A DNA stretch of 64,000 nucleotides. Source: Flavobacterium gelatinilyticum (GTDB lineage: Bacteria > Bacteroidota > Bacteroidia > Flavobacteriales > Flavobacteriaceae). Every line of letters starts with the position of its first letter. Position 1 is the stretch's first letter. The stretch is taken from assembly GCF_027111295.1 (NCBI RefSeq), contig NZ_CP114287.1:1860001-1924000 (forward strand). Direction: 5' to 3'. Made by a program: the position numbers and the translations under genes. The notes beneath the pieces are model-generated. The model ran no database searches. It saw nothing but the letters and a program-made list of their open reading frames with translations, and was not told the origin of the DNA. This document shows, in pieces, positions 54,803 through 63,195 of the stretch.

Positions 54803-54835
54803 GTCCCGTTTCTTAGTTGAGGCGGGATTTTTTTA
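54803..54835 (+). terminator. Intrinsic terminator of lysA
   Basis: TCCCG / CGGGA stem with a short T/A loop is followed by seven T. Confidence 0.75.
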
Positions 54836-55117
54836 TTGTAGATTTCTGATTTTAGATTTTAGATTGTTTACTACGCTTTACCAGGCCGAGCGATCACAAA
54901 ACTTCGGGAGAAGCCCACAAAAAGTAACCACAAAGTTTGTCATTTCGACGTAAGGAGAAATCTCAGCGAGTAGTTCCTCAACGAGAATCCAATCTTTGTA
55001 GAGTTTCTTACAAACCTTTCTCCTTCTTAGAAATGATACGTTTTTATATTATTACTTAACTATGAAGAATAAAAAAAACTATTTTTATCCTTCATAGTTA
55101 TCTAACTTTAACCATAT
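54836..55117. repeat. Intergenic region with degenerate TTTGTCATTTCGACG element
   Basis: TTTGTCATTTCGACGTAAGGAGAAATCT begins near 54938 and, about 70 bases on, TTTCTCCTTCTTAGAAATGATA closes a long imperfect inverted repeat. This resembles the TCATTTCGAC-type element scattered through Flavobacteriia. No gene is seen here. Confidence 0.5.
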
Positions 55118-55822
55118 ATGATTAAAAATTTAAAAAACTTTCGTAAAGACCTCTATTTGCTATTTTCTATAAGTATAAGTATTATTATATTTATGGAATC
55201 TTACTTAATTGATATTCCAGAAATAATCAATGGAGGTTACGTTATAGGTCTGATAATTTTAAAAATATGTTACTCTATAATGGCATCTATTATTTTTTAC
55301 TTTTTCGCAGTTCATTTAAAAGAGAATAAAAAAAGAAGTCATATTTCACCTCTATTAATCTCTCATTTAGAAAAACTTAAATCATTAAAGGAGGTATGGC
55401 TTTCTGAATTATACTTCATCGCATCTGTATCAAATAGAGAACAAATTAACTGGCCTAGTGAAACCGGAATAATTAAAGATTATTATCCATCAATTTCAGA
55501 AATTGAACTTTTAGCAAAATGTACTCCTTTAAATAGTACTAGAGCCAATGAAAAAAACTGGATCGAACGCACAAATAGACTTAAAAATGAAATCCAACCA
55601 ATATGTGAAGAAATTCTCAAACTTGATAGTAATTTGAAAGCAAATGAAATATTATTAATCGGTCAATTAAAAGTATGTGATTTATTTTCTAAAATTTCTC
55701 TGCACAAATTAAATTTAGATTCGGGAACTATTATAGCGAATGATAATCTTCTTTTTATTGAACCTGAAATACAAAACTTTCTAAATTTATTCGAAAAAAT
55801 CGAGAAAGAATTAACAGCTTAA
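55118..55822 (+). CDS. Membrane protein of unknown function
   Basis: A 234-residue protein with two N-terminal membrane segments (LLFSISISIIIFMESYLI and YVIGLIILKICYSIMASIIFYFFAV) followed by a long soluble, mostly helical cytosolic part (residues 68-234) rich in Lys, Glu and Leu. No family was recognised. It is noticeably A/T-rich and starts the less ordered part of the window, between repeat elements, so it may be an accessory gene. The start at 55118 follows A/T-rich sequence without a clear promoter. Confidence 0.65.
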   Translation: MIKNLKNFRKDLYLLFSISISIIIFMESYLIDIPEIINGGYVIGLIILKICYSIMASIIFYFFAVHLKENKKRSHISPLLISHLEKLKSLKEVWLSELYFIASVSNREQINWPSETGIIKDYYPSISEIELLAKCTPLNSTRANEKNWIERTNRLKNEIQPICEEILKLDSNLKANEILLIGQLKVCDLFSKISLHKLNLDSGTIIANDNLLFIEPEIQNFLNLFEKIEKELTA

Positions 55823-56017
55823 AATTATAAATATAATTCATTGCTTGCAAGAGCGATACCCGATAGCACAGATTCGTAATCCACGCTATCAATTCTAAGA
55901 AAGTTAAGCTTCGTACTTATTTACATAAGAAAAAACGTATTTTTGTTTTATTCAAAATAGTAACTTACTAAAAACCCATGTTTTTCACCAACCTCTATTT
56001 TTTCAGAAAAAAATAAA

Positions 56018-56025
56018 TACCTTTG
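56018..56025 (+). promoter_or_regulatory. Probable -7 element of the XRE gene
   Basis: TACCTTTG lies only five bases before the ATG at 56030, so transcription would start at or very near the start codon (leaderless). Confidence 0.55.
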
Positions 56026-56029
56026 AAAT

Positions 56030-56422
56030 ATGAGCACAACAACAAAACCAAGACATATCGGTAGAAATATCAGCCGAATTAGAGAACTTAAAGGTATGAA
56101 GCAGGATGCATTGGCGTATGAAATTGGCTTAAGCCAACAGACTATTTCCAGCATTGAAGGAAGCGAAACTGTTGATAAAGAAAAACTTGAAAAAATTGCA
56201 CAAGTACTTGGAGTAACTGTAGAAGCGATTGAAAATTTTTCAGAGGAAAATATTTTTAATTATTTTAATACATTTCATGAAAGTCATGGGAACTTCTTTG
56301 GAGGAAATAATAATTCTTGCACTTTCAACCCACTTGATAAAGTTGTTGAACTTTACGAACGTTTGGTTCAGGCTGAAAAAGACAAAAATGAATATTTAGA
56401 GAAATTATTAAACGGAAAATAA
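56030..56422 (+). CDS. XRE-family helix-turn-helix regulator
   Basis: A 130-residue regulator. Residues 8-62 form an XRE HTH (HIGRNISRIRELKGMKQDALAYEIGLSQQTISSIEGSE), followed by VDKEKLEKIAQVLGVTVEAIENFSEEN. The C-terminal part has an Asn/Gly-rich linker (NFFGGNNNSC) and a helical segment VVELYERLVQAEKDKNEYLEKLL that could dimerise. Similar proteins are common stand-alone regulators in Bacteroidota. The target is unknown; a terminator follows. Confidence 0.9.
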   Translation: MSTTTKPRHIGRNISRIRELKGMKQDALAYEIGLSQQTISSIEGSETVDKEKLEKIAQVLGVTVEAIENFSEENIFNYFNTFHESHGNFFGGNNNSCTFNPLDKVVELYERLVQAEKDKNEYLEKLLNGK

Positions 56423-56445
56423 TTTCCTCAATAATAAAATTCTGC

Positions 56446-56482
56446 AAAAGCACAAATATCTTATGATTTTGTGCTTTTTTTG
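56446..56482 (+). terminator. Intrinsic terminator after XRE gene
   Basis: AAAAGCACAAA and TTTGTGCTTTT arms followed by a T-run. Confidence 0.8.
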
Positions 56483-56519
56483 TAAAACCAAATCTAATAT
56501 GTAATAATTCCCAAAACAA

Positions 56520-56972
56520 ATGAAATTTACAATTACCCTATCAACTCTGCTCCTACTATTTACAACCAATTTGTTCAGTCAAACCATTGCTGATTTAAAA
56601 CTAAAGCCAAAAGAAATCCCTAAAGGCGGTTATATGGTAAGCGACGGTAATGTTTGTATTACGCCTCAAGCCTGCACTTTTTATAATGATATCGAAACCT
56701 ACAGTAATATTGTGGGAACGGTAAAAAGTAAAGCCATTCAGAGTTTTAAAAGTAAAGCAGACCGCGGCTCTATTATGTATTTTGAATTTGATCATGTTTT
56801 TAAAGGCGACCGCTTCCTTCAGGGATTACTTTGGGGAAAAGAAGGCCAGCCAACAGATGAACATCCGGAAGAATATATTGCAAAAGGAAGATTCCTGGTT
56901 ATTTGGAGTCTGCATGCAGACAGTCCTCTAAAAGAAAAATCTGAAACTAAAGTCGAAGCAATTTTACAATAA
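56520..56972 (+). CDS. Small secreted protein, unknown
   Basis: A 150-residue protein with a signal peptide (MKFTITLSTLLLLFTTNLFSQ). The mature part has two Cys (NVCITPQACTFYND) and a predicted mixed fold (MVSDGNV, SIMYFEFDHVF, GRFLVIWSLHADSPL). No family was recognised; the segment GDRFLQGLLWGKEGQPTDEHPEEYIAKGRF is distinctive. It starts about 100 bases after the XRE gene and is followed ten bases later by a lipoprotein gene, with which it probably shares a transcript. Confidence 0.75.
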   Translation: MKFTITLSTLLLLFTTNLFSQTIADLKLKPKEIPKGGYMVSDGNVCITPQACTFYNDIETYSNIVGTVKSKAIQSFKSKADRGSIMYFEFDHVFKGDRFLQGLLWGKEGQPTDEHPEEYIAKGRFLVIWSLHADSPLKEKSETKVEAILQ

Positions 56973-56982
56973 AGAATTAAAC

Positions 56983-57396
56983 ATGAAAAAACACAAATTC
57001 TCTAAAATTGTTCTTTTATTTTTTACCCTGCTCTTGTTGACAAACTGCGAAAAAACAGCAGATTGTATTCTTGGAAGAAGCCCAAATCTAATTGCCAAAG
57101 AATTAAGAAATGGTGCTGTGTCTACAGATTATAATGAGAATATCGCTTTTGAAATAAAAAATGAAAACGTCAGCAATTATATGATCTCCTCGCTTTCAAT
57201 CGATGGACTTCCTAAGGGTATAAATTACGGCGTTATCGATAATAGAATAATAAACTTAAAAGGAGTTCCTGTTGCTTCGGGCACCTACGAATTTAAGGTT
57301 ACAATAACAGTCGAGCCAATTGATTATGATGAGGAAATAGGTGATAATTTATGTGGAGACACCACAACCCGATCATACAAAATAAAAATAAACTAA
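56983..57396 (+). CDS. Small lipoprotein, Ig-like fold likely
   Basis: A 137-residue lipoprotein: MKKHKFSKIVLLFFTLLLLTNCEK with Cys22. The mature part shows beta strands typical of an Ig-like or cadherin-like domain (VSTDYNENIAFEIKNENVSNYMISSLSIDGLPKGINYGVIDNRIINLKGVPVASGTYEFKVTITVEPI), similar to putative Ig domains with the G-L-P-x-G-I pattern. Two more Cys (C31 and one near the end) may form a disulfide. Function is unknown. It is cotranscribed with the upstream small secreted protein. Confidence 0.75.
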   Translation: MKKHKFSKIVLLFFTLLLLTNCEKTADCILGRSPNLIAKELRNGAVSTDYNENIAFEIKNENVSNYMISSLSIDGLPKGINYGVIDNRIINLKGVPVASGTYEFKVTITVEPIDYDEEIGDNLCGDTTTRSYKIKIN

Positions 57397-57401
57397 AAAC
57401 C

Positions 57402-57438
57402 AATGCTCTGCAAAGTCTTCCCGGCGCTGCAGAGCATT
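57402..57438. terminator. Hairpin after the small lipoprotein gene
   Basis: AATGCTCTGCA and TGCAGAGCATT are perfect 11-base arms; only a weak T-run follows. Confidence 0.55.
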
Positions 57439-57490
57439 CAACTTTTAATGGTATATTCGTTATTAAAAACTCCATCTTAAATAGTACAAA

Positions 57491-57853
57491 ATGAAACCTC
57501 AAATACGCTTCCTGTTCTATTCAATTCTTTTCTTTTTATATCTCACTTCAACACATTTTTTACTTTCGCTGGGCGAAATCTTAAAAACAGATCCTTACAT
57601 AACTCTGGGCTGTGGTTTTGGGGTTCTAAATCTTATTTACGCCTTTTTAGGTTTAAAATGGAAGCCTCTTTTAAATATAATCTTTTCAGCCGGAATTGCT
57701 GCTTTAGCCCTGTTTCTGGCTTTACAATTTACAAATCTGCATTTATTTATAGATTATGATCCGTATCAGGTTAAAACTGCCATTTTTGCTAATGCGGTTT
57801 TCTCGATTATTTTCTGGGAAATTGTGTATCAGGTAAAAATTAGAAAGCAATAA
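57491..57853 (+). CDS. Small four-helix membrane protein
   Basis: A 120-residue integral membrane protein with four hydrophobic segments (FLFYSILFFLYLTSTHFLLSLG, LGCGFGVLNLIYAFLGL, LLNIIFSAGIAALALFLALQF and AIFANAVFSIIFWEIVYQV). No signal for a family was found. It lies between two hairpins and so is likely transcribed alone. The function is unknown. Confidence 0.7.
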   Translation: MKPQIRFLFYSILFFLYLTSTHFLLSLGEILKTDPYITLGCGFGVLNLIYAFLGLKWKPLLNIIFSAGIAALALFLALQFTNLHLFIDYDPYQVKTAIFANAVFSIIFWEIVYQVKIRKQ

Positions 57854-57903
57854 TATCAATTACCTTCAGTTTTAGCTAAAGGTTAAAAAATTAGTCCGGA
57901 ATG

Positions 57904-57947
57904 GGCTTTAGCCAAATCAATAAATTTTGGCTAAAGCCTTTTTCTTT
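57904..57947 (+). terminator. Hairpin terminator with GGCTTTAGCC arms
   Basis: GGCTTTAGCCAAA (57904-57916) and TTTGGCTAAAGCC (57926-57938) are perfect arms followed by a T-rich run. Confidence 0.8.
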
Positions 57948-57962
57948 TTTACTTCATGCTGA

Positions 57963-57987
57963 CCTCCAGTTAAAGCTTGAGACAATT
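57963..57987. repeat. Copy of the TAAAGC-GAG-CAATT intergenic element
   Basis: CTCCAGTTAAAGCTTGAG followed by ACAATT matches the core at 12752-12768 at 15 of 17 positions, also just after a TAAAGCC word. Both copies are in gaps next to hairpins. Confidence 0.45.
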
Positions 57988-58091
57988 CATTTTGACTTTA
58001 TAGAATTTTAAAATCTCAAATATGAAAATTGATTACAAATACTTACAAAATAATTCATTAGTTTTACTCTAAGCATTTAAGAATCAAAACC

Positions 58092-59252
58092 ATGAAACGA
58101 CAACCATCCATCGACATAGTCCGGGGCATCGTAATGATTATTATGGCATTGGATCATGTTCGGGATTTGATGCATGTCGATTCTATCACTCAAAGTCCAA
58201 CCGATTTAACAACTACTGCTCCTTTGTTGTTTTTTACGCGCTGGATTACACATTTATGTGCGCCTATTTTTGTTTTTCTGGCCGGAACTTCGGTATATCT
58301 TTCACTGCAAAGCAAGAATAATGTATCCGAAAAAAGATCGCATTTAATAAAAAGAGGTCTGTTTCTAATCGTGCTCGAATTTACAATTATCAATTTGGGG
58401 CTCTTTTTTGATATTGGTTTTCACACCCTTTTATTTGAGGTCATAGCCGCAATAGGTTTCGGGTTTGTTGTTTTGGGATTACTTCTTAACATACGTTCTC
58501 AAACTCTTGGAATTATCGGCTTGGTAATCATCTTCTGCCACAATCTTTTACCTCTCATTCCTTTTGCCGAAAATTCGGTTTTAAAAGTGATTTTATCGCC
58601 ATTTTTTAGTCCGGCAGCAATTCCGTTTTCCGGAAGAGTATTTGTAATGGGATATCCGCCAATTCCGTGGCTTGGCATCATGCTTACCGGTTTTGCCGCG
58701 GGAAGGTTCTTTGAATTCGATTCAGAAAAAAGAAAAAGAATATTTATCAAAATGGGGCTAAGTTCCTTAGTTCTTTTTGTCATCATCCGATTTATTAATA
58801 TTTACGGTGATCCTGCTTTGTGGACTTCGCAGAAAGATTCGGTTTTTACATTTTTATCATTTATAAATGTTACCAAATATCCGCCTTCGCTCCTCTTTTG
58901 TCTCGTAACTTTAGGAATAATGTTTTTACTGCTTTCCATTGCAGAACAATTCCAAAGCCAAATCAAAAAAGTAACTTTAGTTTACGGCAGAGTTCCTTTG
59001 TTTTATTTCGTTGTACACTTTTATGTCATTCATATTTTAACACTTATTCTGCTTTTTGCACAAGGTTTCAGCTGGTCACAATTCGAATTTGCATCTGGAA
59101 CTTTTGGAAGACCAAAAGGCTTAGAAAGCGGCCTGCCTCTTTGGTCAATTTATTTAATATGGATTTTTGTTGTGGCTTTACTTTACAAACCTTCGGCATG
59201 GTTTGGAAAATATAAAGCCCAAAAACAGCATTGGTGGCTGCGATACATTTAA
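58092..59252 (+). CDS. DUF1624 integral membrane protein (HGSNAT-like acyltransferase fold)
   Basis: A 386-residue inner membrane protein with about ten hydrophobic segments. The opening SIDIVRGIVMIIMALDHVRDLMHV and the following PLLFFTRWITHLCAPIFVFLAGTSVYLSL are the DUF1624 hallmarks shared with heparan-alpha-glucosaminide N-acetyltransferases and related acyltransferases. YPPIPWLGIMLTGFAAGR and YFVVHFYVIHILTLI also fit. It may transfer acyl groups across the membrane, but the acceptor is unknown. It starts the run of small genes towards 61.7 kb. Confidence 0.85.
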   Translation: MKRQPSIDIVRGIVMIIMALDHVRDLMHVDSITQSPTDLTTTAPLLFFTRWITHLCAPIFVFLAGTSVYLSLQSKNNVSEKRSHLIKRGLFLIVLEFTIINLGLFFDIGFHTLLFEVIAAIGFGFVVLGLLLNIRSQTLGIIGLVIIFCHNLLPLIPFAENSVLKVILSPFFSPAAIPFSGRVFVMGYPPIPWLGIMLTGFAAGRFFEFDSEKRKRIFIKMGLSSLVLFVIIRFINIYGDPALWTSQKDSVFTFLSFINVTKYPPSLLFCLVTLGIMFLLLSIAEQFQSQIKKVTLVYGRVPLFYFVVHFYVIHILTLILLFAQGFSWSQFEFASGTFGRPKGLESGLPLWSIYLIWIFVVALLYKPSAWFGKYKAQKQHWWLRYI

Positions 59253-59316
59253 TTTACAAAAAAGACAATTAATAAAATATACTGTTACATTAATAATCCC
59301 CAAAAATATTTAAAAA

Positions 59317-59805
59317 ATGACCTCCACAGAAGCCCCAATGAATGATGCAGAAGTTAAAATCGTAAAACATAAAAATATCAAATCAGTACTTTTTTTGTTT
59401 GGGTTTGCTGCTATTACCTCCTTTTTACTATGGCTTTCAATTACTGATGAATTCTCGCTGTTCCTTATTGTATTTACAATCGCTTTTGTAATTATTACCA
59501 TAGCACTTTTTATAGATGTGGTCACAAAATTCAACATAGCACAAAAAGATATTCAGCAGCAGATTAAAGTGATTGATCAATTTACAGTAATCAAAAAACA
59601 CCAAAGTAAAAACAGCGGCAACAGTTACTCCTATTATATTGATTTTAATTCGGAAGATATTAAAAGTTATGAGATCAAAAAAAAAGCCTTTGATGCTATA
59701 AATACCCACGATACAGTCGAAATCGAATATACCAAATATGCTTTCTGGATACTTAAAATCGAACATAATGGCATTAATATCGAAAATAAGTTCACAAATC
59801 AATAA
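59317..59805 (+). CDS. Two-helix membrane protein, unknown
   Basis: A 162-residue protein with two adjacent membrane segments (VLFLFGFAAITSFLLWLSI and LFLIVFTIAFVIITIALFI) and a C-terminal soluble beta-rich part (QIKVIDQFTVIKKHQSKNSGNSYSYYIDFNSEDIKSYEIKKKAFDAINTHDTVEIEYTKYAFWILKIE). The latter resembles DUF3592-like or NfeD-like small modules, but not strongly. Function is unknown. The gene stands between the DUF1624 gene and a lipoprotein gene. Confidence 0.65.
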   Translation: MTSTEAPMNDAEVKIVKHKNIKSVLFLFGFAAITSFLLWLSITDEFSLFLIVFTIAFVIITIALFIDVVTKFNIAQKDIQQQIKVIDQFTVIKKHQSKNSGNSYSYYIDFNSEDIKSYEIKKKAFDAINTHDTVEIEYTKYAFWILKIEHNGINIENKFTNQ

Positions 59806-59875
59806 ATTGATGTGATTTGGTAAGTAATTATCTATATTTACGTTCTTAAAATTTTTATCAGCCAAAATCATTATT

Positions 59876-60433
59876 ATGAAAACTAAAATTCTACTTGCGT
59901 TATCTGTAATTGCTATTTCGTGTAAAAAAGAAACAAAAACAGAAATCGAAACTTTGCAGGTCACAACAAAAGATACTGTTAAGGTTTCAGTAAAAGAAGA
60001 ACCAAAAACCCAGGAAACAGATACTATTACCATTTCAACAAAACACAAAACCAACAAAATTTTATGTGATCTTGACGGAGATCAGTTAGACGAAACTGTA
60101 GAAATTGCAAGAAGCACAAAAAACCAGAAAAGCGGTTTAAAAATTACATACGGAAACGGAAAAAGAACTGATTATCTCGGTTTTGGAAATGATATCCTGC
60201 AGCAGGGATTTGATGAAATTGACTGGGCAGGCATTTTTGAAAAAGCACCAAAAAACGAAATTTACTTTAATAATGTAAACGAAGACGGCGAAATTATTGG
60301 TGAAGAAGATATAAAAGAAGAAGACAAAATAAAACTTCCAAATGATGGAATCTTTATTCACGCCGAAGAAAGCTGCGGGGGCGGTATTATTTACCTGAAA
60401 GACGGAAAATACAACTGGATTCAGCAGGAATAA
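59876..60433 (+). CDS. Acidic lipoprotein, unknown
   Basis: A 185-residue lipoprotein with a short signal (MKTKILLALSVIAISCKK, Cys16), followed by a low-complexity Lys/Glu/Thr spacer (residues 17-60: TKTEIETLQVTTKDTVKV) and a compact C-terminal domain (ILCDLDGDQLDETVEIARST, a D-x-D-G-D calcium-like loop, then GKRTDYLGFGNDI, GGGIIYLKDGKYNWI). The DLDGDxxDE pattern is EF-hand or dockerin-like and may bind calcium. The family is not recognised. The following gene is 34 bases away. Confidence 0.7.
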   Translation: MKTKILLALSVIAISCKKETKTEIETLQVTTKDTVKVSVKEEPKTQETDTITISTKHKTNKILCDLDGDQLDETVEIARSTKNQKSGLKITYGNGKRTDYLGFGNDILQQGFDEIDWAGIFEKAPKNEIYFNNVNEDGEIIGEEDIKEEDKIKLPNDGIFIHAEESCGGGIIYLKDGKYNWIQQE

Positions 60434-60467
60434 AATTGAAATAATGAACTTCTAAATTATTCTGAAT

Positions 60468-60935
60468 ATGAAAAGTACAGTAGAAATTGCAAGTCGTTTT
60501 AGAGAAATTATCCTTAACGGAACCTGGGTCGCCAACACCAATTACAAACTCCAGCTCGAAAATCTGGATTGGAAAACGGCCGTTACTCCTATTCAAAACT
60601 TAAACACAATTGCAGTTCTCGCGCAGCATATTCATTATTACATTAACGGACTTAATCTGGTTTTTAAAGGCGGTCCGCTTGATATAAAAGACAAATTCAG
60701 TTTCGACTTCCTTCCTATTCAATCCCAGGATGAATGGGAAAATTTCCTGACTAAATTCTGGAATGATTCTGAAGAATTTGCTTCACTCATTGAACAAATG
60801 CCCGATGAAAAACTAAATGAATCTTTCGTTGACGAAAAATACGGTACTTACAGAAGAAATATCGACTGTATGATCGAACACAGTTATTATCATTTAGGAC
60901 AAATTGTGCTGCTTAAAAAATTACTTTCCCATTAA
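60468..60935 (+). CDS. DinB-like/DUF1572 family protein
   Basis: A 155-residue four-helix-bundle protein. Putative metal-binding residues are in AVLAQHIHYYINGL (His-x-His) and CMIEHSYYHLGQIVLLKKLL, the same His pattern as the DinB-like protein near 35.5 kb, but the two sequences are otherwise different, so they are not recent duplicates. It follows the acidic lipoprotein by 34 bases and precedes another lipoprotein by 17, so it may be part of an operon. Function is unknown. Confidence 0.85.
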   Translation: MKSTVEIASRFREIILNGTWVANTNYKLQLENLDWKTAVTPIQNLNTIAVLAQHIHYYINGLNLVFKGGPLDIKDKFSFDFLPIQSQDEWENFLTKFWNDSEEFASLIEQMPDEKLNESFVDEKYGTYRRNIDCMIEHSYYHLGQIVLLKKLLSH

Positions 60936-60952
60936 ATTTATATACGCCTTTC

Positions 60953-61663
60953 ATGAAAAAAATTTCAATACTATTATTGGTTATTACTCTTTTTGCAAGC
61001 TGTAAAGACGACAAAAAAGAAGAAATAAAAACCACTGCCCAAACCGAACAAACTTCAAATGATGAACCATTTGTTTTAAAGGTTGAAAAAATCGATTCGA
61101 CACAATTTCCTAAATCTATAAAATACGAAGGTTTTGTAAAAAATGCCCTTAAGTGGAAAGACAAAGCCGGTGATCATATTGTAATTATTACTGAAACGGG
61201 TTATCATATTAACAAGAAATTCGCTCATGAGTCTGATGGTTCAGATGCTGAATTGTTTGCTTATCACTACATTATTTCCGGAAATGAAGCAAAACAAAGC
61301 TGGAAGGTTTACGATTATGTTTCGGACTGTCCGGTAGATATTATTGCTTCGTTTGTTAAAAACACCCTTCAGGTCACTGATAATAACAACAACGGAATCG
61401 CCGAAATCTGGCTGATGTACAAAACCGCCTGTCATGGCGATGTGAGCCCATCTGAGATGAAAATTATTATGTACGAAGGGAGCACCAAATATGCTATGCG
61501 CGGGGAAAATAAGGTCGCTGTGGGGATTGGCGATAATGGCACAGAACAATACATAGGCGGTGAATTTAAGTTTGATGAAAACTTTAAAAAAGGACCAAAA
61601 GTATTTAAAGAGTTTGCCCAAAAATTATGGGATGATAATGTAATTGAAAAATGGGAAGATTAA
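60953..61663 (+). CDS. Lipoprotein resembling M949_RS01915-type surface polysaccharide family
   Basis: A 236-residue lipoprotein: MKKISILLLVITLFASCKDD, Cys17. After a short Lys/Thr/Glu spacer comes a compact domain (FVLKVEKIDSTQFPKSIKYEGFVKNALKWKDKAGDHIVIITETG, YDYVSDCPVDIIASFV, NNNGIAEIWLMYKTACHGDVSPSEMKIIMYEG). This matches my recollection of a Flavobacteriia family linked by name to surface polysaccharide; I cannot confirm it here. The two Cys (in SDCPVD and TACHGD) may pair. It follows the DinB-like gene closely. Confidence 0.65.
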   Translation: MKKISILLLVITLFASCKDDKKEEIKTTAQTEQTSNDEPFVLKVEKIDSTQFPKSIKYEGFVKNALKWKDKAGDHIVIITETGYHINKKFAHESDGSDAELFAYHYIISGNEAKQSWKVYDYVSDCPVDIIASFVKNTLQVTDNNNNGIAEIWLMYKTACHGDVSPSEMKIIMYEGSTKYAMRGENKVAVGIGDNGTEQYIGGEFKFDENFKKGPKVFKEFAQKLWDDNVIEKWED

Positions 61664-61718
61664 AAGATTTTCTTCTCTAGTCTGTTTTTCATTTCTTATA
61701 AAAAACAAACTTCTAATC

Positions 61719-61793
61719 CAGCCCCGATAGAGCCGGTATCCTTTTGTGGTCCCAATATCGGGGACCATAAAAGATAAAGGCAAAAGCGGGACT
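61719..61793. repeat. Intergenic hairpin element (GCCCCGATAG...GCGGGAC)
   Basis: A long imperfect hairpin: outer GCCCCG/GCGGGAC, then TATCCTTTT / AAAAGATAAAGG, and an inner perfect TGGTCCC / GGGACCA. It is more GC-rich than its surroundings. This pattern resembles a family of GC-rich structured intergenic elements in Flavobacterium genomes. Confidence 0.6.
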
Positions 61794-61897
61794 AAAGGTG
61801 TTTTGAAAACGTCTCGCCTGCTGCATAATAATTTTAAAAAAGGCATAGTTGTTGAAAGTTAAAAAGGATATATTTACACCTTCAAAAAGTGACTACT

Positions 61898-63082
61898 ATG
61901 CAAAAAACTACTTTACTATTTTCTATACTTTTTTTGGTCCTTTCGTCATGCGGCGTAAAGACCACACAGTCACTTTTAAATGATGGTGATTACGACGGTG
62001 CTATTAACCGCGCGGTCGAAGCTTTGCGAACAAAAAAAGATTCTAAAGGAAAACAAGATTATGTATATCTGCTTGAAGAAGCATTTGCAAAAGCAAAGGA
62101 CAGGGATTTACGCAGTCTTGAACTGATGATTAAAGAAGCCAATCCGGCTAATGCTGAACGTGTTTATAATACGTATTTACAACTGAATAACCGTCAGGAA
62201 AAAATTAGTCCTTTACTGCCTCTGCCTTTATTAAAACTGGGAAAAAATGCCTCGTTTCCGTTTGATAATTATTCGGACAGAATTGTGAGCAGTAAAATAG
62301 CACTTACCAAATATTTATATGAGAATGCTTCTGCCTTAATGAAATCAAAAAACAAAATGGATTTCAGAAAAGCCTATGATGATTTTGCTTATTTGGCAAG
62401 TCTTAGTCCGAATTATAAAAACACCCAAAAACTGATGGATGAAGCACAGTTTAAAGGAACTGACTTTGTTGATGTATACGCCAAAAACGAAACCGAAACG
62501 GTGATTCCTAAAGTTTTGCAGGACGATTTACTGGACTTTAAAACCTACGGATTAGATGATAAATGGACCGTATATCATAACGTAAAACAAAAAAATGTTT
62601 CCTACGATTACAGCCTGATTATCAGTTTCAGACAAATTCTGATTTCGCCTGAGCAGATAAAGGAGAAAGAATTTATAAAAGAAAAACAGGTGAAAGACGG
62701 TGTAAAAACACTTCTTGACAGTCGCGGAAGACCTGTAAAAGACAGTCTGGGTAAAGAAATTAAGGTTGATAATTATAAATTGCTTCGCGCTAATGTATAC
62801 GAATACAGACAGTTTAAATCATGTCAGGTAACGGCTAAAGTAGATTATGTAGATTTGAAAACGAATCAGTTAGTGCAGACTTTCCCGGTTAGCAGCGAGT
62901 TTGTTTTTGAGAATATTTATTCGACTTACAAAGGAAACAGAGGTGCCTGCGATGATAATTATCTGGGGTATTTTGACAAACGTGCCGTTCCTTTCCCGAA
63001 CAATGAACAAATGGTTTTTGATACGGGAGAAGATTTAAAAGCGAAGCTGAAAGATATTATTGTCCGAAATAAATTCAGATAA
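61898..63082 (+). CDS. Large lipoprotein with helical repeat N-terminus, unknown
   Basis: A 394-residue lipoprotein (MQKTTLLFSILFLVLSSCGVKTTQS, Cys18). Residues 25-90 are helical with a TPR-like look (SLLNDGDYDGAINRAVEALRTKKDSKGKQDYVYLLEEAF), and the rest is a mixed domain (YDYSLIISFRQILISPEQIKEKEFI, NVYEYRQFKSCQVTAKVDYVDLKTNQLVQTFPVSSEFVFENIYSTYKG). The start at the ATG 61898 is preferred to a GTG nine bases upstream. A TATATTTA near-consensus element lies 21 bases before it (61869-61876). Function is unknown. Confidence 0.75.
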   Translation: MQKTTLLFSILFLVLSSCGVKTTQSLLNDGDYDGAINRAVEALRTKKDSKGKQDYVYLLEEAFAKAKDRDLRSLELMIKEANPANAERVYNTYLQLNNRQEKISPLLPLPLLKLGKNASFPFDNYSDRIVSSKIALTKYLYENASALMKSKNKMDFRKAYDDFAYLASLSPNYKNTQKLMDEAQFKGTDFVDVYAKNETETVIPKVLQDDLLDFKTYGLDDKWTVYHNVKQKNVSYDYSLIISFRQILISPEQIKEKEFIKEKQVKDGVKTLLDSRGRPVKDSLGKEIKVDNYKLLRANVYEYRQFKSCQVTAKVDYVDLKTNQLVQTFPVSSEFVFENIYSTYKGNRGACDDNYLGYFDKRAVPFPNNEQMVFDTGEDLKAKLKDIIVRNKFR

Positions 63083-63124
63083 AACACAAACAATCAAACA
63101 CTTAAAAACATAATTTAATATTTG

Positions 63125-63156
63125 AAAGACGCATTCAAAAAATGCGTCTTTTTTTA
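63125..63156 (+). terminator. Intrinsic terminator of the lipoprotein gene
   Basis: AAAGACGCATT / AATGCGTCTTT stem with a short loop followed by T. Confidence 0.85.
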
Positions 63157-63195
63157 TTTATTTAACTCACTATCAAAAAAATATAGAATTATTTA

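Noticed and set aside
59437..60057. Minus-strand ORF of 206 codons over two plus-strand genes
   Set aside because: It spans the two-helix membrane protein gene and the start of the acidic lipoprotein gene, both with better signals; the reverse frame is Ile/Val-rich with no lipobox or family.
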